Source of the DNA: Anaeramoeba flamelloides
Taxonomy: Eukaryota; Metamonada; Anaeramoebidae
Assembly (NCBI GenBank): GCA_027625915.1
Contig: JANTQA010000048.1
Location: 5,208,001-5,272,000, forward strand
Length of the DNA stretch: 64,000 nucleotides
Direction of reading: 5' to 3'
The position numbers and the translations under genes were made by a program. Below, one piece after another: positions 24,160 to 36,400 of this stretch. Under the pieces are notes generated by a model. That model was not told where the DNA came from, searched no databases, and saw only the letters and a list, made by a program, of their open reading frames with translations. Position 1 is the stretch's first letter. Every line of letters starts with the position of its first letter.

Positions 24160-26515
24160 ACTATTTTACATAAAATATTGACTCACTTTTTAATGTTACT
24201 GAAAGGAGATCTATGGTTTTATCCCTATTCTTATCAAAAAAATATTTTCAATTTTTTGGATCAGAAATATTAATTTAAATTTGTGTTTGACAATTTATGT
24301 TTTGCTTTTTCAAATTTTTGTTTTTCTTTTGTTTTTTTTTTTATTTTTCATTTCCTTTTTTTTTTTTAATTATCTTTATTACTCTTTATTTTTCTTTTTT
24401 TTTCTTTCTTTCTTTTTTTTTATTTTTTAATTTTTGAGACTTTTTTTACAAAAGTGGAAGTTGTGTAAAAAGAGAGGATCAAAAAGACAAATAATCATTT
24501 AGAAAATTAGCTCTGTAATATCTGTTAAAATGATTTTAATTATTAAAAAAAAACTTCATGTTAACTGTTTTTCAGTGGAAAGTTTTGTAATTATAATTGG
24601 TAATGTTTAATTTCATTAATTATGACTCACTTTTTTTTATTTTTTTATTTATTTTTTTTATAATTTTGAAAATATCAAGTTAATATATATTTAGAATGAT
24701 TTAAAAGTGAATTACCAATTAGATTTAATTATTAATTGTTCTCGAACACTAAAGATATACTTTTTTTTTTAAATTTATTATTTCAGTCGAGTGATAATTT
24801 TTGAAATAGAGTTATTTTATCTTTGTGGTGTAACTTTTATTAATTTCATAACATTATTTATTTAGATATTCTTCATTTAATGAATCGACTGTAGAGTAAT
24901 TACATGAGTAAATTATTTTGTCTAATTTCAATTATCAATAAATTTTTTAATATTTTTTATTATTATTTTTGAAATAATGATCCTTTGATCTGAAATATAG
25001 GCTGATTTGGGCTATGTATATATTATATCTTTTATTCAAAATGCATAACCAATTTTACCCCTCTTTATTTCTGTAGATAAAAAAAAAAAAAAACAAGATA
25101 TAAAATAAAAATTAAGAAAAAAACAAAATAAAAAATGAGTATAATCCTTTTAATAAATAATTTGTAAAAAAAGTGAAATAAAACTGAATTACTAAACAAT
25201 ATTATATCAAGATACTAAAATTCCAATATCTAGCAAAAATTTTCTTGGAAATTTGTAAATAATTTTAGGTATATTAAAAAAATTTTTAATTACAATTTGA
25301 TATAATATCATTAAAATTATCTCACTTAAAAACAATTTTTAATTACTTTTTGGAAACATCTGACCAATTCAGATTTTTATGCCTATTTTAGATTTTGTGC
25401 AACTTGTATTTTTTTGGAATAGGGGTTTATTACACAATAAATAGATTGATAAATAACAAAATCCCATTTCAAAAAATTTATCTAATCTAAAATAGAAGGT
25501 TTTTTTATATCTTCAGTAAAAAATAATTTTAAACCAGATTAATAATTTTCTTTTTCAATTATTCTAAACATATAAAATTCTGATATTTAAAAAATATTAA
25601 AAAAAAAAATAATATCAATTACCCAAAAAAAGTAAATCAGAATTTTTGTTATGAGTATTATGATTTTTTTTTATTGACATTTCTATGAAAAAACGGTAAT
25701 AAGAAGATTTTTTTTAAATAATTATCTATTTACATTTAAACAGATATTACATTTTCTAAATTGTATTATTATTTATTTGTATTTACAAAGATATATATCT
25801 CTTTCAACTTGATTAATTATCAAAAAAGTTAAAAAAAAAAGTAAAGTTAAACAAAAATAGAAACAAAAAGAAAAAGGAAAAGTTAAAAAAAGACAATAAA
25901 AATCAGAAAAAAAAAATTATAAATAATTCTTATAAAAAAAAAAAAAGAATAAAAAAAGAAATGAGAAGTAAGGATTTTTAAATACTGAACTTTTACTGAA
26001 AAAAAGTTTTATTAGAAGATAATTTATTTATTTTTAGAGAAAGGAACAATTAAAGAAATTTTATCAAATAAAAAAAATAGAGAAGAAGAATAATAATTAA
26101 TATATATATATATAAGTTAATTTGCTCATAATTAAATTCATTTTTAAAGACTTACACAGCTATAATTTTCTAAATAATTATGTGTCTTTTTGATCCTCTT
26201 TTTTATACAACTTGATCTTTTTTCAAAAAAAAGCCTCAAAAGAAAAAATTTTTGAAGAAAAGAAATTTAATCAAAAAAATATTTTGAGGATAACGGCGAA
26301 GAACCAAAAAAGATATGAAAAGAAAAAAAAAGGAAAAAGCTTTAATAAGAAAAAGTAAAGCAAAAATATCAATAATTAAAACGAAAATTTGATGAAATTG
26401 ATTAAATGATTTTGATATGAAAATTGAAAAAAAAAAAATTAATAGATTTACGAGTTAAAAACCAACAAAAAAACTTCTAAAAACATTATAAAATGAGTCA
26501 TCATTTTTGAAAATT
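24160..26515. repeat. Large foldback-like element; partial copy at 36290-37000
   Basis: Left-arm stretches (24160-24270 and 24455-24530) reappear in reverse complement in the right part. For example GAGGATCAAAAAGACA at about 24475 pairs with TGTCTTTTTGATCCTC at about 26185, and a TGACTCACTTTTTAATG-like end at 24180 pairs with a region near 26490. The centre (25380-25870) is repeated directly at 36290-36790. Arms are interrupted by A/T runs, so boundaries are approximate. No coding frame survives. Confidence 0.55.
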
Positions 26516-26959
26516 TATTTACTGATAAGTCAAGAAATAATACAATTTTTTTTTTCGATTTCTAAATTTGAAATTAGAGAACCTTTCTTTCATAACTTTT
26601 TATTACTAAGTCTATTTCAAACTTTGAAGTATGTTACAAGAATTATTAATTTGTCAGCCAATAATATTACAAAAGGAAAAAAAAGTAAAAATAAGTAAAA
26701 TATCCATTCGAGTTTATCAGTATTTGTCAACTAATTGAAAAATTACTTGTTAAAATTTTTTCTCAAGATTTCACATTTTTTTATCAAAAATAAATCTTAA
26801 TTTCTAGATTTGATTCTTCAATAATTATTTTGATTGAGAATATTTGAAACTATTTTTATAAACCCGATATTGTTAAATAAAGATTATGAATTTAGGAAAT
26901 TTTATTCGTTTATTATAACTAGTTTATTTGGATCTGACGCCATTGTTGTCTGTTATTTT

Positions 26960-27520
26960 TTATATAAACTAAAATTTAAATTTTTTCACATTTTTAAAAC
27001 AGTTAGAAGAATCACAATAATACAATTTTATTCAATTTTGAAATATCTTTTTGATTTAAAAAAATATGAAAATTTTTTCACATCTTTTAGTTTTTTTGTA
27101 AAAATTGTATTTTTTGTATTTAGTGACCCGTTTCCTTCTATCATAATTTTTTTTTCAAAGATTAATATTCGGTTAAAGTTGATTTTTTTTAAAAAAAGAT
27201 GAACTCAAATAAAATTAGTTGATGGTATATAACCATTTGAACAATCAATAATTATTTTAAATATTAAACAAATTAACCAAACAATCATTTTTATGTTTCT
27301 CTCTCAACAAAAGTTTCAACACACAGATAATTTATTAGTATTGATAATTATTAATCTTTTTTTCTTTGAGTATTGTAATTTATAAACAATTTCTAATAAT
27401 TCAATTAGTGTATGGTTCTAATTTGGTATTTCTTCGAGTATTTACTAAATAAGATTTTTTTTTCAAAAAGTGAATTTTGATATGTTCAAAATTTTGAATT
27501 ACAGTTTATTTATATATTAA
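26960..27520. repeat. Dispersed repeat, direct copy at 38990-39545
   Basis: About 550 bp shared in the same orientation. Exact landmarks include AATCACAATAATACAATTT, CATCTTTTAGTTTTTTTGT, TCAAATAAAATTAGTTGA and GGTTCTAATTTGGTATTTCT. The open frame at 26834-27202 overlaps it but is not conserved as protein in the second copy, so it is not a gene. Confidence 0.8.
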
Positions 27521-27921
27521 ATTAAAAAAAATAAAGAGATGAACAAAAAATGTTTATCAGAGAAAAAATATTAAACATTAGTGAAGAAATAATATGATTT
27601 TTTGATTTAAAAATCAATCTTAATTGAAGAGGTCTAAATAAAACTTTCTCATATTTATTATATAAAAAAAACTTAAATGTAAATTTCCACCAGTGAAAAA
27701 TAGGCTACAAAATATATAATTTCCCTTGAATAATTCTTATTTATCAACTAATTTATACAATTTGATGCAAAATAAATTCATGCTCTGACTTTAAATTATT
27801 TTTTTTTCTATTAATTTTTTTTATTCTATTTCGTGAATAAATTGGGTTAATTTGTGTATTACTGGAAATTGTAAAATAAATAGAAATACACCAATACATT
27901 TTACAATTGATATTTTTTATT

Positions 27922-28672
27922 TTAAGGGATTAGCATCACCATAGATTTCTCTATAATCAAAGTATGTTGTAATTGGGTGTAAATGGTATTAGTGCACCAT
28001 GGCTCGAATAGCTCTAAAAAATCTATTATAAATCTTATTGCACAATAAATTATTACATTTTTTACTAATGATCACAATTAAAAAATTTCATTTTGAAAAA
28101 TTTTTTTTTAATTCCTTTTCCCAATCTAAAAATAAAAACCCAAAATACATTAATCCAGTATTTAATAATTTAGATTTAGAACTTCCAAAAGTAACTATTT
28201 TTATAATTTTTGAATTTCAAAGATTAACTCAATAATCATCAACATAAAAGTACAAAGACTGATTAGTTTTTTTGCTTTTGATAAGTCTAATTATAGCATC
28301 AATATATTTCCAGGATTTGAGAAATAATTTGACAAAAACTTTATTCGTTAATTAATTAATTTTTAAAAAAAAACGAATTTTTTAGTAACTAATCTACATT
28401 TCACCATCGATTTAAGATAGATATTTTATGACTTTGTAGTCTGAATATTGATAATTTAACCATCAAATTAATGGCGAAATGCATTTTTTATTCTGAATTT
28501 GCTCGGTTTTTTACTAATACAAAGATCATTTTTAATTGATGAGATCAACAAATATTACTACTTTACAATCGATTTTTTAGAGACATTTGAACCATGTAAA
28601 ACTAATGTGATTAGACCAGATAACAACATACTTTGATCCTAGGCTTCTCCTTGGTAGACGCTAATCCCTTAA
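27922..28672. mobile_element. TTAA-ended element with GGGATTAGC terminal inverted repeats
   Basis: Ends TTAAGGGATTAGC and GCTAATCCCTTAA. The arms pair for about 90 bp with AATCAAAGTATGTTGT as the best-kept core, and weaker pairing continues inward. About 750 bp, no transposase-like frame. A one-ended relative starts near 57946, and a diverged relative seems to lie inside 44552-45795. Confidence 0.8.
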
Positions 28673-30441
28673 GAATAATTAATTTGAAATAATAAAATAA
28701 TTCCAAAAAAATATTATATTTTTTTTTTTCAAATAATTTTTCAATTATATTTTCTAAAAAATATCGAAAAACTTAATTGTCTAATCTTTCTTATTGTGTA
28801 GAATAATTGAAATAAAAGTTTCTTTAAATTTTTGGTTAAGATTTAAAAGTCAAGAAAATATATACATTTGTAGTATTCTGTCAAAATTCTTAAAATCATT
28901 TTCAAAAAAAAATAAAATTAAAATTTTTGATTTATTAACTTTAAGATATTTAATTTACCCTTCAAGTCCAACTCTTCTATAAATCAGACAAATACTTCAT
29001 TTTTAAATATATATAATCAATTATTAATAAAAAAATATCCAAAGAATGTACACATTTGTATTTAAAACATGAGTATAAATTATAATAAAGAAATAAAAAA
29101 TATTGATCATTTTTTTTTTTATCAAAATCTACTTCATATGAAAATGAAAGGTTAATATTAGAAAATAAATCCCATCAAATTAAATTGCAATAATATATTT
29201 TTGAACCAAGATAATTTGTAATCATTTTTATTAATCTGGATATCTAGATATGCCAAAATGATTCCATTTTTAGATTTTTTTTGTAAACAAAAATTAAAAT
29301 TAAAAATCATAAGATTAAAATGATTTCAAACAATTCATTTTTTTTTATACATTTTCAACTATTAAAGTACCACAATAAGTATAATTTTTTAAAAACAATC
29401 AATAAAAAGGATATTCCGATACCTATGAAATCAAAAAAAGAATTTTTTATTTGATAATCAAAAATTAAAAAAAAAAAGAATCTTTTGATTTCATTACAAA
29501 GTAAAATAATTTTCTTAACAGGAATAAACATAAAAACATCAAAATTGGGGAAAAATATTAAGAAAAATAAAATCCCAAGTAGAAAAACCTGAAATATTTA
29601 TTTGTTTTGAGAAATATTCAATTCTTTTTCGAAAATAAAAAAAATAGTGATTTCTAAATAATGAGAATGATAGAATACTATGAAAAACTGAATATAAACA
29701 AGAAATTAGTTGAGACTAATCATCGAAATAAAAAAGAATCATTTGATTCCATTAAATCAAAAAAAAGAATTCGATTTTTGAGGTTTTTTTTGAAAAAGAT
29801 TCAAAATGCGAACTCTGATAATCCTGGAATCTCTAATTTACACTAAAGTGTCCTCAAAGAATAATGAAGTTAATATTTGTTGACTAATAAAATTACACTT
29901 CCTAAATAAGAAAAAGGAAAAAGAAAAAAAGGTAATTTTTGAAGAATTGAAAATATTTAAAATTATTTACATTTATAATCGTAAATTAAAAAGAAAAGAA
30001 AAATAAAAATAACAAGGGTTTACTAGAAAAGATATTTATTTATATTACTATTAAAAGAAATAAAATTTTCATATTTATAACAAATTACTTTAAAAATATT
30101 TAAAATAGAATTAATATATGTGTAATATATTTATGTTCTTAAAAAGAATTATTTTTTAATTTTGTATAATTTCAAATAATATTTAGATTTTTTCAGTCAA
30201 TAGAACGATTAAACCTAATTATCAAAGTTTGTAATTTTTAAAAAAAATTTAAAATTAAAAACAAGAAAAGATAAATAAAAAAAAAATAATAAAAAGTAGA
30301 AAAAACAAAAAAAAAGGAGAAAAAGAAAAAGAAAAAGAAAATTATAATTAAAAAGAAAATGAAAATGAAAATTATAATTAAAATGAAAACGAAAATCAAA
30401 ATAAAAAGAAAAAGAAAAAGAAAAAGAAAATACAATATGAA

Positions 30442-33400
30442 TTATTTTTTGTTTAATTTTTTAGTTAATTCAAAAAACGCCATTGCGGATTTTTTTAAAT
30501 CTTCTGAATGGTCAAGTGTTTCATTAATTTTTTCACCTCTTTCATTTAATTTCTTTAAATTTTCTGACATTTGATTTTGTAACTCTGTTGTACTTTGCTT
30601 ATTTTGATTAACTTTTCCTTTTGGTTTTTTTCTTTGCTTATTATTGCCAAATAGTTCTTCTCTGTCTTTTTCAAGATTTTCATTCTTCATTTTATCATTT
30701 CTATTTCTACCTTTATTTCTATTGGAATTGTTATGTAATGATAAATTATTTTGAAACTTTTCTTCTCTTTCTTTGTATATTTTCTCCAAATCTATTTGGC
30801 TTGAAAAAATTGATAGAAAGCCCTGCTTAGTGGGCGCTGTTGGTATTTCAACATTGCCCTTATATAAAGCGGGTAAAGGAAAAGAATAGAATGGCTTTGT
30901 TTTAAAGATGCTTATTGAACCCGTTTCTCCCTGTGTTGTTGACCAATAAAACACTCCATTCGAAGATCCCTGAAAGAAATCTTTTTTAAATAATTTTTTG
31001 TTTTTATCAATTAATTCTTTATTCGCAAGATTTATTTCTCTTAAATTTAAAAAATCAAAACCAAATATTTCACCGGAATCAGATAAAACAATCAATATAT
31101 TTACGACCCGATTTGTGATTTTTTTTTTCTCAGTATTGATAATCCAAGCACCTGAAATTGAAAAATCTAAATCCAATTTTTTTTCTATTTTCAGTGTATT
31201 CTTTGTTAAGAGAATTTGGTTTTTGGTACATATAATATATTTGTTAGTCGGATATTCCAATTTTTTTTCTTGATCTTGTTTTTTTTCATCCTTTTCTTCA
31301 AATATTTGTTCATATGTTGGGTATCCATATTTATTGACTTGAGAAAGAAATACAATTTCTTGATTAAGATTTTTTTTAAATTTTTTATTCTTTTCAATTA
31401 ATGTCGTGCTTAAATCAAACGTTCTTAACAAACCATTTTTATTTCCAATTATTACATGATCAACAAGTTCTTGTTTTTTATTTATTTTTTTTAAGATTTT
31501 GACATATTTAATACAAGTAATTGAATTTTCGTCTTGATTATCATTTTGATCTTTTTTTTCAATAGTTTTTTGATTTTCCTTTTCTTTTCCTTTTCCTTTT
31601 TCTTTTTGTATTGTTTTTGTATTTTCTTTCCTCTTTTCCTTTTCTTTTTCTTTTTCCTTTTCCTTTTCATTTTCCTTTTCCTTTCCCTTTCCCTTTTCCT
31701 TTTCTGTTTCCCTTTTATTTTCCTTTCCCTTTCCCTTTCCCTTTTTTGATTTTTTTAGTTCTTTATTTTTCCTTTTTAATTCTTTTTCTTTTTTTTTCAG
31801 TTTTTCTTCTTCTTTTTTTTTTTGGATTTCTAAATAATTTTCTTGAATATTAAAAAATTTTACACATTCCTTGGTTTTTGTATTAATAATTGATACAAAA
31901 CCTAATTGATCTCCTATAATTAAAAGATTTTTTTTTGATTTTTTAATTTGCGTAATTTTATTTTTATGAACTGTTGATACTAATAATAAATGAAAATTTG
32001 GTGGAAAAAAATTAATTTTTTCATTAATTATTTTTTTTCTATTAATTGTTATCTGATTTGTTTCATTTTTATTTTTAGAACCCTTTTCTTTTTCTTTTCC
32101 CTTTTCTTTTTCTTTTTCTTTTTCTTTTTCTTTTTCTTTTTCCTTTTCCTTTTTATTTCCCTTTTCATTTTGATTTTCCAGATCCTCTACAGTTTCTTCA
32201 ATTAAAAATGTTTTCTGAAAGTTAACACTTTCACCCAATTGGTGGAAATTAAAAATAAACACGTGTCCTGTGTTAAACCCAACAGCCAAAGTTCCTGTTG
32301 ATTGACAATAATCAAATGATGATATCTCATTATTAATTGAAATTCTAAAATAATTTTTATATTTATAAATGTATTGATAAATATTGAATTGATAAAAAAA
32401 TTCCAATCTCCCCTCAGAAACATTATTAAAAGTAATTAATCCATTTTTATGAATCGAGATGAAAATATTCAAATTAACGTTAGATGCCCTTTTTGGTAAA
32501 GCTCCACCTTTCAGAGGGAAAACGTCATTCCCAATGTGCTTGCTCCCTTTCATAGTTTTAAATGCAATTTTCATTGAAAAGATTAAATCTTTATTACATT
32601 TTTCAAAATAACCTGAACGGACTAAAGGGAATACTAAAAAATTAAAGCTGCTTGGCAGTAATAAATCTTGGAATTTATTCATTTTTATATTTTCATCAAT
32701 TGTTAAATTTTTAATCAGATTAATTATTTTTAATTTCCCTTGGGAAGAAGTGGCAATTAATGTTGCTGGTTTTGAAATATCTTGAATGTGCGGACTAGGA
32801 AATTGAATTGTAAAATCGACAAAATAATCACCTTCATCTGCATAAATTACCTTAATGTTTTTCCAATTAATATAATCCTTTGTCTGTAGTACAAAAATTA
32901 AATCATTTGGGGCAGTTTTATATAACCCCCCTAATATATATATTTCTGAAATTTTCCTTCTATACAAATTATTCATATGATCACAATAAAAATATAATAT
33001 AAAAAATAAATAAATAAAAAAAAAATGAGGTGTTAAAATTAGTAATAGAGATTAATTGGTTTTGTAATTAAAATTATAATTTGAAGTAAATAGTAAAAAT
33101 TTGGAGAGCACAAGTTATTTGAGGCAAATTTGGAAATAATTGATATCTCAGTATTTTGAAACAGAAATAGTTTGTTAGAATTTTAAATAATAGATATATA
33201 TCCCTTAGCACCCCAAATAACCTAAAAACATTTCAAACAAAAATTTAAATTTGAAATGTTATCAAAGGATAATAAGATATAGAATTAATAAACAATTATC
33301 TTAGAAAGAAAATTTTATAATTAAAAATTGTATAGTTACTTAAAATAAATAACTTGAAAAAAAATTTTCATCATTTGAAATTTTTTTTTTTGGTTATTGT

Positions 33401-36400
33401 GATTTTATTATTTTTTCAAATTTTGTCAAAATAATTTTTTTTTTTTTTTTGAAAAGTTTGTCTAGACATCAAAAACCTCTTAGTTTTAACATTTAAAACA
33501 CATCATACTTTACTGGAAATTTTTTGGGGGCCCTTTGCACCACAAAATTGCCTAAAATGCTTGATTAAATAATTTATTCATTATAAAAGTTATTATAACA
33601 TCACATAGGAAATTTGTTTTATCTATTGATTACGATTCAATATCAATATCTATATTAGATTCTAAATAATTTAAAAATAAAAAAAAATATAAATTAAATT
33701 AGAAAAAAAAAATCAAATTTTTTTTCATTGCAAAATTTTACAATTTTTTCAACAAGATTTTTTTTCAATTTTAAATGATTTGGCTAATAGTTCTAGTCAG
33801 ATTAATAATTGATTTTTTTTTTTTATTTTTTTACAATTTTTTAATTTTTGACTTTTTAAAATCTAGACATATAATAAACAATATTGTTGAATTAGAGACC
33901 ATAGATCATAACTTATTTAACAAGATCTGGATTAATTTATTAAGGAAAAATCCAAATATCGCAAATATATTATTCAAATTTTTACTAATAACAAAACACA
34001 AATAAAAAAAATTTGGTTTCGAAGATTATTTTATTATATTGGAATAATATTTAAGAGTTATTTTTTATTTTATTTTAAATTTAGGTATAAATATTTTATC
34101 GATTAAAAAGTAATTTATATTTGTTTTATTCCAATTTAATAAATTGAAATTATTTTACAATTTTTTTTTTTTTTTGATTTTCAAGTAATTTCTATTGCTT
34201 AAATAAAAGTTTTAGAAAATTAATCATATTAAAAATTTAATTTTGGCCTAAAGAAATCAATTTCATTTTTCTCTTAATTGGATATTTATTGAAATTTTTT
34301 TCTAAAAAAAAAAATTAAATTTCAAAGTAATTTATTTTTTTATTTATTTTTTTTATCATAAAATTAGCAAAATTGTTTGGTGGTTATTATTAATAAATCA
34401 ATGTCTTGAGTTTTGAATTACTATTAATGTAATAAAATTTCCGATTTAAAAAAATAAAATAAAAATAAAAATCTTTAAAAAAAATGTAAAAATGAATAAT
34501 TATTATTTTTTTTTTCAATTTCAAAAAAAAAATCAATAACTTAACTACTTTATCTTTGAACTATTTTGACTTTTTATTATAATTCAAATCTAGATTAAAG
34601 ACAAATAAGAAAATTAATATATTAGTAGATCAATATCATTTTAAATCTAATTTAAAAAACTTGATGAAATTTAGGCAAATCCGGGGTGCTAAGGGATATA
34701 TATACATATTATAAGAATTTACAGAGCAATTTGAAAAAATTTTTTTATAAAAATATTCGTCTTAAAAGAGAATTTGAATGATCTGAATGATAGATTAGAA
34801 ATCAAATTTTTTATTTTGTTTATGGAAGTAGGTACATTTTATCATTTTGAAAATTTTAATTAATACAACCTTACTGAAAAATGATTTTTTAATTAACATC
34901 GGATATTGAAACTTTGAAACTCAAAATACCATTCACGGCACTATTTTATTTGTGAAAAGAAAGCGAACCCAAAGCAAATCAGAGTTTAATTTTCATTTTT
35001 CGATTTTTTGAACAATTTTTTCATTAAAATTTTGGTTTTTATTAAATTTGGTTTTGGATATTGATGTGTGTTTATAGGAATGCTTGAAATTAATTAAAGT
35101 ATATACCAAAAAAATAGATCTGAGTTAGTGTGTATTTTGAACAAATATTTTCTTTTAGAAGACCAAACGCGAAAGATCACCATTCCAAATAAATTTGTTG
35201 AAATCAAGAATGGAAAAAAAAAAAAAATTCGACCAATTCCTATTTTCGAAGAGATTTTTTCTTTGTCTTCTTAATTTGTATGAATTCAAACAATTCATTA
35301 CCTTGGATTTCTCACCCCATTACTATTTATTTTTATTTTACCAAACATTTTTTTACAAATTTGCTTTCAAAATTCTAATTTCAAATATTTTTATCAAACA
35401 AATCCAAAATAAAGTAGATACCGTTTCAAAGATTTAAGTAAAGGGATTGAATTCCCGAAATCAAAAAACAGTTATAAAAGATTCAACCCAAAATAAAAGA
35501 AAAATTTAGAAAAAATTCAATCATAATTCAGAATTATTTTGAGATTTCAATTTGAACGGAAAATAAATAATTACCAAATCAAACAAATAAATCTAATAAA
35601 TCTTTATTTCTGAAGAAAAATTGAAAAAATATCCTATTTTATCAAACCCTAAAACTCGAATTAGATAAACCAAATGAAAATAGGATTTTTAAATTCATTT
35701 TGGAAATTCTTTAAAAATAAAAAGTAATTTTTTAATCAAACATTTTCCAAAACAAAAGTATTTTCCATCCAGAATGTAAAATAAAACCAAGTAAAGAAGA
35801 AGTAATTGTATCAAATTTTGCAGATAAGATCAAGAAATAAATAATGTTGTTTATTTATTATTTCAAGCTCAATTTTTTCATTTTTTTGATTTCTATTTTT
35901 TTAGTTGGTATGCAAATATATTATTCTAGGAGATCTGATACTTTTATATTTATTAAAATATCAATGCATTTGGTTAAACAAATGATTTGAAATATTCAGT
36001 TTCATATAAACTGGTGGAACTCAAAATTTGTAAAATGTACTTACTCCCTTAAAAAGAATATTTTTAGAAAATTTTACAATTTTGATTTGGTTAAATTTAA
36101 TTTGAGAACTTAAGTTCCATTTAGTCAACATTTCTTTAAATGTTTTCAATATTCTTACTTGAGGTTGAAATTTGAATTTGTGTACTGTTATTATCCATCT
36201 ATATCTATATATTTTATGATCAAAATCGGTTCTGGGATAATTTGAAAAATGTTACACGATCTGTTTATTGACAAATAATAAATTTCTTTGTATAATACAT
36301 TTCAAAAGTTAATCAATTAATTGCATGTAGATTTTGATTTTTTATTAACCATCAAAATAAACGATTTTTCAAAAATTGTGACTAATCTTCATGAATAAAT

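Larger units (their letters stand above)
23753..30441. other. Gene-free, repeat-rich interval between eIF5B and the tomosyn-like gene
   Basis: No gene recognised. The interval contains a foldback-like element of about 2.3 kb, a repeat shared with 38990-39545, and a TTAA-ended element at 27922-28672. A small hairpin (ATCAAATAAAAT pairing with ATTTTATTTGAT near 23979-24034) lies in the eIF5B 3' flank. Purine-rich tracts at about 30300-30431 adjoin the tomosyn stop codon; they contain two copies of an ATTATAATTAAAA word. Confidence 0.55.

Noticed and set aside
26834-27202. 122-codon plus-strand frame
   Set aside because: It overlaps a dispersed repeat whose second copy at 38990-39545 does not preserve the frame, and the peptide is mostly F, I, K and L from A/T-rich DNA.
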